64,000 bases of DNA. Origin: JACMNW01 sp963708425 (GTDB taxonomy: Bacteria; Pseudomonadota; Alphaproteobacteria; Rhodobacterales; Rhodobacteraceae). The notes under the pieces were generated by a model, which did no database searches, was not told the DNA's origin, and was given only the letters and a program-made list of their open reading frames with translations. Each line of letters begins with the position of its first letter. The stretch's first letter is position 1. The translations under genes and the position numbers were made by a program. The stretch is taken from the NCBI GenBank assembly GCA_963708425.1, contig OY970206.1, positions 310,001 to 374,000 on the forward strand, read 5' to 3'. Below, one piece after another: positions 17,672 through 25,532 of the stretch.

Positions 17672-19135
17672 ATGCAGCCATTCCTAAGCAACCCCTTCGA
17701 CGACGATAAGTTGAAGGAAGAGTGTGGGATTTTCGGCGTCATCGGCGTGAAAGATGCCTCCAACTTCGTCGCCCTCGGCATGCACGCCCTGCAACATCGC
17801 GGCCAAGAGGCGGGCGGCATTGTCTCCCATGATCCCGAAACCGGCTTCAACTCCGCCCGCCGCTTTGGCTATGTCCGCGATAACTTCACCAAAGCCGACG
17901 TCATGGATACGCTGCCCGGCCCCCTCGCCATCGGCCACGTCCGCTATTCCACCGCCGGTTCCAAGGGCGCCACCGCCATCCGCGACGTCCAACCCTTCTT
18001 TGGCGAGTTCTCCATGGGCGGTGCCGCCATCGCCCACAACGGCAACCTCACCAACGCCGCCGCCCTGCGCCGCGAACTGATCGAACGCGGCAGCATCTTC
18101 CAATCCTCGTCCGACTCTGAATGCATCATCCACCTGATGGCCCGGTCGATCCAGAAAACCATTGCCGAACGCATCAAGGACGCCCTGCGCCGCGTCGAAG
18201 GCGCGTTTTCCATCGTCGCGATGACCCGCACCAAACTGATCGGCGTCCGCGATGCCCTTGGCGTCCGCCCGCTCGTCCTCGGCCGCCTCGCCGACGATGC
18301 CTGGGTGCTGTCCTCCGAAACCTGCGGCCTTGACATCATCGGTGCCGAGTTCATCCGCGAAATTGAACCCGGCGAAATGGTCGTCATCGAAAACGGCCGT
18401 GTCGAATCCTCGTTTCCGTTTGAACGGAAAGCCTCGCGCTTCTGCCTGTTCGAACACGTCTATTTCAGCCGCCCCGACTCGATCCTCGGTGGCCGCTCGG
18501 TCTATGAAACCCGCGCCGCCATCGGCCGCGAGCTTGCCATCGAAGCCCCGGTAGAGGCTGACTTGGTCTGCCCCGTCCCCAACTCTGGCACCCCCGCCGC
18601 CATCGGCTATTCCCAGCAAAGCGGCATCCCCTACGCCATGGGCATCATCCGCAACCAATACATGGGGCGCACTTTCATTGAACCGACCGAGCACATCCGC
18701 AACATGGGTGTGCGCCTGAAACTCAACGTCAATCGCGCGCTGGTCAAAGGCAAACGGGTGATCTTGGTTGACAACTCGGTGGTCCGTGGCACCACATCCC
18801 GCAAGATCAAAGACATGATCCTCGAGGCAGGCGCTGCCGAGGTGCACTTTCGCATCGCATCCCCCCCCACCGCCTGGCCCTGCTTTTACGGCGTCGATAC
18901 GCCAGAACGCTCCAAGCTCCTCGCCGCCTCGATGAACGAAGAAGAAATGCGCCAATGGATTGGCGTCGATAGCCTGAAATTCATCTCACTCGACGGCCTC
19001 TACCGCGCGGCGGGTGAGGCCGCAGGCCGCAACGCCAAACAACCACAATACTGCGACGCCTGCTTTTCCGGCGAATACCCGGTGATCCCCGCCGACAAAA
19101 TCGAAGAAGGCTTCCAGATGAAAGCGGCGGAATAG
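17672..19135 (+). CDS. purF: Amidophosphoribosyltransferase
   Basis: 487 residues. First committed step of purine synthesis (PRPP plus glutamine to phosphoribosylamine). The N-terminal glutaminase nucleophile is Cys in EECGIFG, after a short propeptide of about 18 residues, so maturation by propeptide removal is expected. Seen: LGMHALQHRGQEAGG, HVRYSTAG, PRPP loop VILVDNSVVRGTTSRK, and cysteines in CLFEHVYFSRPDS and YCDACFSGEYPV that fit the Fe-S form of the enzyme. RBS GGAG lies upstream of the ATG. Confidence 0.97.
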   Translation: MQPFLSNPFDDDKLKEECGIFGVIGVKDASNFVALGMHALQHRGQEAGGIVSHDPETGFNSARRFGYVRDNFTKADVMDTLPGPLAIGHVRYSTAGSKGATAIRDVQPFFGEFSMGGAAIAHNGNLTNAAALRRELIERGSIFQSSSDSECIIHLMARSIQKTIAERIKDALRRVEGAFSIVAMTRTKLIGVRDALGVRPLVLGRLADDAWVLSSETCGLDIIGAEFIREIEPGEMVVIENGRVESSFPFERKASRFCLFEHVYFSRPDSILGGRSVYETRAAIGRELAIEAPVEADLVCPVPNSGTPAAIGYSQQSGIPYAMGIIRNQYMGRTFIEPTEHIRNMGVRLKLNVNRALVKGKRVILVDNSVVRGTTSRKIKDMILEAGAAEVHFRIASPPTAWPCFYGVDTPERSKLLAASMNEEEMRQWIGVDSLKFISLDGLYRAAGEAAGRNAKQPQYCDACFSGEYPVIPADKIEEGFQMKAAE

Positions 19136-19143
19136 GGCTTGCG

Positions 19144-19524
19144 ATGACCGCCGAAGTAGACGCCTACCTCGCCGCCCTGCCCGCCGACCAACGCGACGCT
19201 CTACAAGCCCTGCGCGCCGCCGCCCACGCCTATCTGCCGGATGCCACCGAATGCATCAGCTACGCCATGCCCGGCTTCCGCCAGCCCGGCCCAAAAGGGA
19301 AAATGATCCTCGGCTACGCCGCCTTCGCCCGCCACCTCGGCGTCTATCCGCATTCTGGCACCGTAATCCCGAAACTGCTGGCCGATTGCGAAGGCTTCAA
19401 AACCTCTAAAAGCGGCGTCCTGTTCACCCCCGAAACCCCACTGCCAACCGCCCTTCTGCACAAGATCATCGACACCCGCCTAGCCGAGCTTGCCGCCGGA
19501 TACGGCCGCCCCACCGACCACTAG
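19144..19524 (+). CDS. DUF1801 / YdhG-like protein
   Basis: 126 residues. Contains ECISYAMPGFR and GKMILGYAAFARHLGVYPHSG, the pattern of the small DUF1801 (YdhG/YdeI-like) family, whose structure resembles the frataxin-like fold. Function in bacteria is not established. It starts eight bases after purF and is probably co-transcribed. Length is normal for the family. Confidence 0.8.
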   Translation: MTAEVDAYLAALPADQRDALQALRAAAHAYLPDATECISYAMPGFRQPGPKGKMILGYAAFARHLGVYPHSGTVIPKLLADCEGFKTSKSGVLFTPETPLPTALLHKIIDTRLAELAAGYGRPTDH

Positions 19525-19614
19525 CAATCCCCCCTTGCCCTTTTTTCTGTTCCTAAATATCCCCGCCGGAGGCATCCGCACTCACCACCAGCGCCCCCGC
19601 CCGAAGGATAGAAC

Positions 19615-20271
19615 ATGACCCCACGCATTGCCCTCGTCACCGGCGCTTCTCGCGGCCTTGGTGCTGCTCTGGCGGAACAACTGGCCATCCGGGGCTGGCA
19701 TGTGGTTGCCGTCGCCCGCACTGTCGGCGGGCTGGAAGAACTGGATGACCGCGTCAAAGCCCTGCGTCTGCCCGGTGCAGGCCAGATGACCCTCGCCCCG
19801 ATGGATGTCACCAATGATGACGCCATGCGCCATCTCTGCCTCAACATCCACACCCGCTGGGGCGGCCTCGGCCTTTGGGCGCACACCGCCATCCACGCGG
19901 CCCCGCTTGGCCCCGCAAGCTCGCTCGACGCCAAAGATTGGGATAAATCCATCGCCACCAACGTCCGCGCCACTGGCACCTTGATCCCGATGATCGAACC
20001 CCTGCTGCGCGCCCACAAAGGCACTGCCCTATTCCTTGACGACCCCCGCGCGGGCCAGAAATTCTTCGGTGCCTACGGTGCCAGCAAAGCCGCCCAGATT
20101 GCCCTCGCCCGATCATGGGCTGCCGAGACGATCAAAATTGGCCCCCGTGTGCTGATCGAAACCCCAAAACCCATGCCTACAGCCATCCGAGGCCGCTTCT
20201 TCCCCGGCGAAGACAAATCCGCCCTTGCCAGCCCCACTAACGAAGCCACTCGCCTCATCGCGCTACTCTAG
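19615..20271 (+). CDS. Short-chain dehydrogenase/reductase
   Basis: 218 residues. Rossmann start VTGASRGLGAALAEQL, and active-site YGASKAAQIALARSWAAE (Tyr-x-x-x-Lys). The catalytic serine region (about 130-140) reads ALFLDDPRAGQ without an obvious serine, so catalytic competence is not certain. It lies 90 bases after the DUF1801 gene, behind a copy of the AAATATCC-type intergenic motif. Substrate not predictable. Confidence 0.8.
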   Translation: MTPRIALVTGASRGLGAALAEQLAIRGWHVVAVARTVGGLEELDDRVKALRLPGAGQMTLAPMDVTNDDAMRHLCLNIHTRWGGLGLWAHTAIHAAPLGPASSLDAKDWDKSIATNVRATGTLIPMIEPLLRAHKGTALFLDDPRAGQKFFGAYGASKAAQIALARSWAAETIKIGPRVLIETPKPMPTAIRGRFFPGEDKSALASPTNEATRLIALL

Positions 20272-20304
20272 CAACACCACCCAAACGCGGCTCTGGCGAC
20301 AAAG

Positions 20305-20348
20305 GTACCTCCCTCCCCCCACTGTGGGGGAGGGCTGGGGTGGGGGGG
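20305..20348. repeat. GC-rich hairpin repeat, copy 1
   Basis: CCCTCCCCC (20311-20319) and GGGGGAGGG (20326-20334) form a nine-base stem around a short loop, followed by CTGGGGTGGGGG. The same core and flank occur in reverse complement at 51585-51614. It lies between convergent genes and could also end transcription, but no T-run follows. Confidence 0.7.
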
Positions 20349-20352
20349 CAAC

Positions 20353-21465
20353 CTACCCCCGCAGCGCCGCATCCATCGCGGCCCACAACGGCTCCACCGG
20401 CTCACAGCCAACCGACAACCGAATAGACCCCTCCGGCACCAGATCCCCCCAGCGCGCCCGCCGCTCGCCCGAAGTGTGGGTCGACCCGAAACTCGTTGCC
20501 TGCGCAATGAACGGGCAGTCGGCCAGAAACTTCTCGGCCACCACCGCATCCTTCAACGTCATTGAGATCAGAAACCCAAACCCCGACATCTGCTTCTTCG
20601 CCACAGCATAAGACGGGTCGCCCACCAATCCCGGATACCGCACTGCCAACACATTCGGATGCGCCAACAACCGCTCGGCAATCACCCCAGCCGAAGCACA
20701 CATGCGCGAAAGCCGCACTTCCAAAGTCTCAATCCCGCGATGCACCAGCCACGCCTCAAACGATCCCGGCACCGCCCCCGACAACCGCCGCCATTCGCGC
20801 ACACGCGTCATCAACGCCGCATCCCGCCCCGCCACATGGCCAAACAGCACATCCGAATGCCCCGCCGGGGCCTTGGTGTCGGCGGCAACCACCAGATCAG
20901 CCCCCAAATCCAGCGGCCTCTGCAACAGCGGCGTCATTGTGGTATTATCGGCAATCACCAATGCCCCGGCCGCATGGGCGCGCTGTGACACCAGTGCAAT
21001 ATCGCACAAATCCAAGCCCGGGTTTGACGGCGTTTCAATGAACACCACGCCCGCCCCGGTAAAATCGGCGCTATCAAAGGCAGTGGTCGGCAACTGCTGC
21101 ACTTCCACCCCAAACGACTTAAGAAACTGCTCGGCAAACATCCGCGTCACGTAATAGCCGTCTGACGGCAGCACAATCCGCTTGCCCGCCGCCAGTGTCG
21201 CCATCAACGCCGCTGAAATCGCCGCCATGCCGGACGGAAACGCCACCACCGGCGCCTCTTCCAACATACTCAACTGCGCCTCGACCTCATCCCACGTCGG
21301 GCTGGCGGCACGCGAATAGCTGTAACCGCCCTTGGTATGATCCGGCACATGAAAGGTGGTCGCTGTGATAATCGGCAACGCAATCGGCGCACCCTGCGCC
21401 AACCCCGCCGCCCGGTGATGCTGCAGCCGCGCTGCCAGCTCCTGATCTTCATCCCGCATCATCAT
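20353..21465 (-). CDS. Trans-sulfuration-type PLP enzyme (cystathionine gamma-lyase/synthase family)
   Basis: About 370 residues if it starts at the first of three tandem ATGs (21465, 21462, 21459) that follow GAAAGG; the frame stays open to 21507. Seen: YSYSRAASPTWDEVEAQLSMLE, FPSGMAAISAAL, ADNTTMTPLLQRPLDLGADLVV and ADTKAPAGHSDVLFG, where lysine is the PLP Schiff-base position (usually S-x-T-K-Y-x-x-GHSD). The changed residues around that lysine, and position at the end of the methylamine island, suggest a substrate other than cystathionine. Its promoter region holds a perfect 16-bp palindrome also found before the cupin gene at 59716. Confidence 0.8.
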   Translation of the reverse strand: MMMRDEDQELAARLQHHRAAGLAQGAPIALPIITATTFHVPDHTKGGYSYSRAASPTWDEVEAQLSMLEEAPVVAFPSGMAAISAALMATLAAGKRIVLPSDGYYVTRMFAEQFLKSFGVEVQQLPTTAFDSADFTGAGVVFIETPSNPGLDLCDIALVSQRAHAAGALVIADNTTMTPLLQRPLDLGADLVVAADTKAPAGHSDVLFGHVAGRDAALMTRVREWRRLSGAVPGSFEAWLVHRGIETLEVRLSRMCASAGVIAERLLAHPNVLAVRYPGLVGDPSYAVAKKQMSGFGFLISMTLKDAVVAEKFLADCPFIAQATSFGSTHTSGERRARWGDLVPEGSIRLSVGCEPVEPLWAAMDAALRG

Positions 21466-21500
21466 GCCTTTCAAAACCATTTCGCCCAAAAGGCCGCCGC

Positions 21501-21579
21501 GTAACACTTAAAATTCAGTTAAGGAAAAACATCAACCTATTGATATACCAAACTATTCCAAACGTAACACGCGTGTTAC
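21501..21579 (-). promoter_or_regulatory. Operator region: 16-bp palindrome plus half-site
   Basis: GTAACACGCGTGTTAC at 21564-21579 is a perfect palindrome. A half-site GTAACAC lies at 21501-21507, nearer the start of the PLP gene. The TAA stop of the upstream gene falls within the palindrome. The region between is AT-rich. The same palindrome, with the same four following bases (GTTT on this strand), is at 60076-60091. The cognate regulator is unknown. Confidence 0.65.
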
Positions 21580-22474
21580 TCCAACCGCGCCGGAAACCCT
21601 TCCGCCCGTAAATCAGTGCCCAACAAATCCTCCAGCAATTTCGCAATCATCGGCGATTGGGCCTCCCCCCCATAAGCCGCCTTCGCCGCGATATAAGTCT
21701 GGTTCGTCATCGAAGCCAACTCCAGCGGCACCCCAAACTCCCTACCAAATCCCAGCGCGAACCCCAGATCCTTCAACGCCAGATCAATGTTGAAGGCGAT
21801 ATCGTAAGACCCGTTCAAGATCAGCGCGCCTTCCGTTTCATGCACGAAAGAATTGCCCGATGATGCCGCAATCGCATGCCATGCCTGCCCCAGATCAAGC
21901 CCGCCCCGCTTGGCCAGCATCAGGGCCTCAGACGTGGCTTTCAAATGAATGAAGGCCAGCATGTTGGTGATGACCTTGATGATCGACGATGATCCCAGCG
22001 GCCCCATATGAAAGATCTTGTCCCCCATCGCCGCCATTGCCGGGTGGTGCAGATCGAACAGATCTTTGTCGCCCCCCGCCAGCATCGTGATCTTGCCTTG
22101 CGCCGCCAAATGGACGCCGCCCGTGACAGGAAGCTCCATCATCCGCACTCCCGCCTCACCGGCCACAGCTGCCAAAGCCAGCACCTCGTCCCGGCCAAGC
22201 GTCGACATCTCGATCCAGCTCGTCCCCGGCTTCATCTTCGGCAGAATAGCACGCAGCACACGTTCTGATATCGCAGGCGATGGCAGGCAAGTCATCACAT
22301 GATCAACCGATCCCGCCAAAGCCTCGGCGCTGGGGGCCAGTACCGCCCCCATTGCCACCAGCCGGTCGGCAAGGCCGGGTTCAGGTCAAACACTGTAACC
22401 TGAAACCCTGCCTTGATCAGACAGGCCGCACAATTCGCCCCAAGGTTGCCAAGGCCGACATATCCGTAATGCAT
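21576..22474 (-). pseudogene. HIBADH/6-phosphogluconate-dehydrogenase-like gene with a frameshift
   Basis: Two reading frames together give one normal protein of about 298 residues. The 5' frame starts at the ATG at 22474 (MHYGYVGLGNLGANCAACLIKAG, the Rossmann NAD-binding start) and runs to about FDLNPAL. The continuation, from ADRLVAMGAV onward, is in another frame (21576-22358) with ELPVTGGVHLAAQGKITMLAGG and the catalytic-lysine segment IIKVITNMLAF. Adding one G near 22370 (TTGCC to TTGGCC) restores the frame. The start overlaps the aldehyde dehydrogenase stop (TGATG). Either a genuine inactivating deletion or a base-call error. The family reduces or oxidises beta-hydroxy acids. Confidence 0.82.
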
Positions 22475-23907
22475 CACGCCTCGCCGTATCCGACGATGCC
22501 TTTGACCTCGCAGAAGTCGTGGATGCCCCAATCGGCATATTCCCGGCCGTTGCCTGATTGTTTGTAGCCGCCAAATGGTGCCGACGTATCCCAATCCGGA
22601 TAGTTCAGGTTCACCGTCCCCGCCCGCAACCGCCGCGCCACTGGCCTTGCATCCGCCAGCGGCCCCGCGACATAGGCGGCAAGCCCGTAAACGGAATCAT
22701 TGGCCATCCGCACCGCATCATCCACCGTGTCGTAGGGCAGGATCGCCAGCACCGGCCCAAAGATTTCTTCCTTGGAAATCGTCATCTCGTTCTGCACATC
22801 GCCAAAAATCGTCGGCTTGCAGAACCAGCCCCGGTTCAGACCCGCAGGTCGGCCCAGACCGCCCGTCACCAATGTGGCACCTTCGTCGATGCCGACCTGG
22901 ATCAATCGCTGCACCTTATCAAACTGAACTTTCGAGATCAGCGGCCCCATCGTCGTGCCTTCCGCCGTCGGATCACCTGGCACAATCGCCTCCGCAGTGG
23001 CCTTCGCCACCTCCATCGCCTCGGCCTGCCTGCTGCGCTGCACGAACATCCGGGTCGGCGCATCGCAGGATTGGCCGACATTCGACATAATCGCGTTAAC
23101 CCCGGCCTCCACTGCGGCAACAAAATCAGCGTTCGGCAAGATGATATTGGCCGACTTGCCCCCCATTTCCTGCGCCACCCGCTTGACGGTGGGGGCTGCC
23201 GCCGCCGCAATCAATGTCCCCGCCCGCGTTGATCCGGTAAACGACACCATATCCACTTCCGGGTGCGAGGTGATGCGCGTGCCGACCCCCGGCCCATCGC
23301 CGTTCACCAGATTGAACACGCCCGGCGGAACCCCCGCCTCGTGGCAAACTTCGGCGAACAGCACACCCGACAGCGGCGCAATTTCAGACGGTTTCAACAC
23401 CATCGTGCAACCCGCGATCAACGCCGGTGCCACCTTGCAGGCGATCTGGTTCATCGGCCAGTTCCACGGCGTGATCAGCGCGCAAACCCCGATGCCCTCG
23501 TAGACAATGCGTGTCGTGCCACGCGAATATTCCCACTGCATTTCCTCGGCGGCCTTGATTGTCGCCTCGATATGCACCTGTCCCGCCCAAGCCTGCGCGC
23601 CCCGCGCCCATTCGATCGGGGCCCCCATCTCGGTCAGCATCGCCTGGGCGAAATCCTCGTAGCGGCTGTTGTAAATCTCAAGAATGCGCTTCACCAAAGC
23701 AATCCGCTTTGCCACCGGCCAAACGGTATAGCCGTCAAACGCCGCCCGTGCCGCCATAATCGCGCGGTCGGCATCCTCGGCATTGCCCAAAGCCACTTCT
23801 GCCACAATCTCCTCAGTGGCCGGATTCTCGACCCCCATTCGGGTTTTCGAGATGGGCTCGATCCATTCTCCGTTGATGTAAAACTTTGAGATGTTCTTGG
23901 ATATCAT
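22474..23907 (-). CDS. NAD(P)-dependent aldehyde dehydrogenase
   Basis: 477 residues from the ATG at 23907 (MISKNISKFYINGEW), preceded by AGGTGA; the frame is open to 24048. Seen: PWNWPMNQIACKVAPALIAGC, FTGSTRAG, general-base Glu in EMGGKSANI, nucleophile Cys in GQSCDAPTR, EIFGPVLAI and PFGGYKQSGNGREYADWG. These fit the class that oxidises amino-, hydroxy- or semialdehydes to acids. It lies eight bases after the MttB-like gene, so it probably oxidises an aldehyde released during catabolism of the methylated substrate. Confidence 0.93.
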   Translation of the reverse strand: MISKNISKFYINGEWIEPISKTRMGVENPATEEIVAEVALGNAEDADRAIMAARAAFDGYTVWPVAKRIALVKRILEIYNSRYEDFAQAMLTEMGAPIEWARGAQAWAGQVHIEATIKAAEEMQWEYSRGTTRIVYEGIGVCALITPWNWPMNQIACKVAPALIAGCTMVLKPSEIAPLSGVLFAEVCHEAGVPPGVFNLVNGDGPGVGTRITSHPEVDMVSFTGSTRAGTLIAAAAAPTVKRVAQEMGGKSANIILPNADFVAAVEAGVNAIMSNVGQSCDAPTRMFVQRSRQAEAMEVAKATAEAIVPGDPTAEGTTMGPLISKVQFDKVQRLIQVGIDEGATLVTGGLGRPAGLNRGWFCKPTIFGDVQNEMTISKEEIFGPVLAILPYDTVDDAVRMANDSVYGLAAYVAGPLADARPVARRLRAGTVNLNYPDWDTSAPFGGYKQSGNGREYADWGIHDFCEVKGIVGYGEA

Positions 23908-23914
23908 TGTTTTT

Positions 23915-25468
23915 TCACCTGAAATAGATATTGCGTGTAGCCCGTATGGCGGCGTCGATCTGTGGATCAATCTGGCAGCCTGCTTTCGCCAGAATATCAT
24001 TCTTGCGGGCAATTGCACGATCCAACAGCAGCGGTCGCCCCGCTTCAACCCATTCTTTCGGGCTCATCCGGTTTCCGACCACTGGATAGATGTATTCCGT
24101 CTGCATCAGGGCCAGCGTCTGGTCCGACCCAAGATAGTGCCCCGGCCCGCCCAAGCAGACCTGCTTCATCGCCTCGATTGAGGTGCTATCCTCAGTCACA
24201 TCAATTCCGCGAACAGCTCGCAGGACCTGCCCTAAGATATCATCGCCCAACACCAGCGATTCCATGCAGAACCCCAGCAATGACGCATGCATGCCAACTG
24301 CTTCGTAGACCATGTTCAGCCCCGAAAGCCCGGCAAGGGTGTTGGTGATCATCTGCTCCCACCCTGCCTGCATGTCGGGCATCTTGCTGTCGCTGATGCC
24401 CGCGGCAGCCCCACCCGGCAAGTTGTAGAAATGGTGCATTTGCGCGCAACCAGCCGTCAGAAGCGCTTGCTCCGCAGAACCGCCTGACATCGCACCGGTT
24501 CGCAAGTCGCTGACAAAGGGCCATGTGCCAAAGATGCACGGCGCGCCCGGCATGATCGCATTGGCATACACCACGCCCGCCAGACATTCCGCCATTGCCT
24601 GCACGATCGCCAACGCAATCGGTGCCGGTGCTGTCGCCCCAGCCTGCCCCGCCGACAGCAGCAGCATCGGCATACCAGCACGAATGCACGCCTCCATCGT
24701 GATGCAGCTTTCCTCGGCAAACTTCATCGGCGGCACAACGAAACAGTTCGAATTGCTGACAAACGGCCGCGCGCGCCACGCCGCCTCTCCACCCGCCACA
24801 GTGTGCAGCAGATCAAAGCAGCCTTTCACATGCGACGGGTCACTGAACGAGGTGCCAACATGCTTGGTCGTGCCCGAAAGGCAGGCGTAAAGCGTGTTGA
24901 TATCCATATCGTAGTTATCAAGAACGTCGCGGCAAACCATGGCACGCTGAAAAAAGTGCACGTTATCAAGGTTATGTGTGATCCGCGCCGCATCATACAG
25001 ATCCTGCGCCGTGGATTCGCGGTAGTCGCCGGTCAGCGCATCAACAATATGCACCGCTGCCCCTGCCGTGCCGAAATGCACCTTGGTGCCGCTCAGATGC
25101 AGGTCGTGCTTTTCCTCGCGGCCGCACAACGTGATATCACGCGCCGCAATCGCCAGCATGTCTTCAACCAACGCGCGCGGAAAACGTATCCGCCCGTCAT
25201 CGCCCAAAATCGCCCCGGCCCCCGTCAGCAATTCAACCCCCGACGGCGGCGCTTGCGACAGGCCAATCACCTCCAAAGCCTGCAGCGCGCTTTCGTGGAT
25301 TTTCGCGATTCCGGCATCGGTCAGTGGCTTATACTGGCCGCCCGGCATGCCTGCCCGAACCGGGCGCAGATTGTCAGCAAGCGGCGCCGACCGTACTGCC
25401 ACACGGTTCGCCCGGCCCCCTGACCTGCGCGACCGTGCTGGTTCACAAACCTCGCCAATATCGTCCAT
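23915..25468 (-). CDS. MttB-superfamily methyltransferase without pyrrolysine
   Basis: 517 residues from the ATG at 25468, preceded by GAAAGGG. Matches the trimethylamine methyltransferase (MttB) family: an RPVRAGMPGGQYKPLTD start, GAGAILGDDGRIRFP, LSGTKVHFGTAG, GAPCIFGTWPFVSDLRTGAMSGG, FYNLPGGAAAGISDSKMPDMQAGWEQ, and a C-terminal GGPGHYLGSDQTLALMQTEYIYP. There is no in-frame TAG, so this is a non-pyrrolysine member. Characterised non-pyrrolysine relatives demethylate quaternary amines such as glycine betaine, moving the methyl to a corrinoid protein. No corrinoid-protein gene is seen nearby, so the methyl acceptor is open. Confidence 0.88.
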   Translation of the reverse strand: MDDIGEVCEPARSRRSGGRANRVAVRSAPLADNLRPVRAGMPGGQYKPLTDAGIAKIHESALQALEVIGLSQAPPSGVELLTGAGAILGDDGRIRFPRALVEDMLAIAARDITLCGREEKHDLHLSGTKVHFGTAGAAVHIVDALTGDYRESTAQDLYDAARITHNLDNVHFFQRAMVCRDVLDNYDMDINTLYACLSGTTKHVGTSFSDPSHVKGCFDLLHTVAGGEAAWRARPFVSNSNCFVVPPMKFAEESCITMEACIRAGMPMLLLSAGQAGATAPAPIALAIVQAMAECLAGVVYANAIMPGAPCIFGTWPFVSDLRTGAMSGGSAEQALLTAGCAQMHHFYNLPGGAAAGISDSKMPDMQAGWEQMITNTLAGLSGLNMVYEAVGMHASLLGFCMESLVLGDDILGQVLRAVRGIDVTEDSTSIEAMKQVCLGGPGHYLGSDQTLALMQTEYIYPVVGNRMSPKEWVEAGRPLLLDRAIARKNDILAKAGCQIDPQIDAAIRATRNIYFR

Positions 25469-25480
25469 CACGCGCCCTTT

Positions 25481-25525
25481 CATTCTGGTACAAATATCCT
25501 CGGGATGGGGTACAAATCCCCCAAG
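25481..25525. repeat. AAATATCC-type intergenic motif with direct GGTACAAAT repeats
   Basis: GGTACAAAT occurs at 25487-25495 and 25509-25517, and CAAATATCCTCGGG lies between. Related AAATATCC-CGGG motifs are at 19555, 27996 and 48706. It sits in the short gap between two genes of the methylamine operon. Confidence 0.5.
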
Positions 25526-25532
25526 TTGCGCA

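Noticed and set aside
17684..18955. Long minus-strand ORF (423 codons) opposite purF
   Set aside because: purF is complete; the antisense frame has no recognised domain.
23915..25468. Pyrrolysine readthrough in the MttB-like gene
   Set aside because: No in-frame TAG is present; the ORF is uninterrupted.
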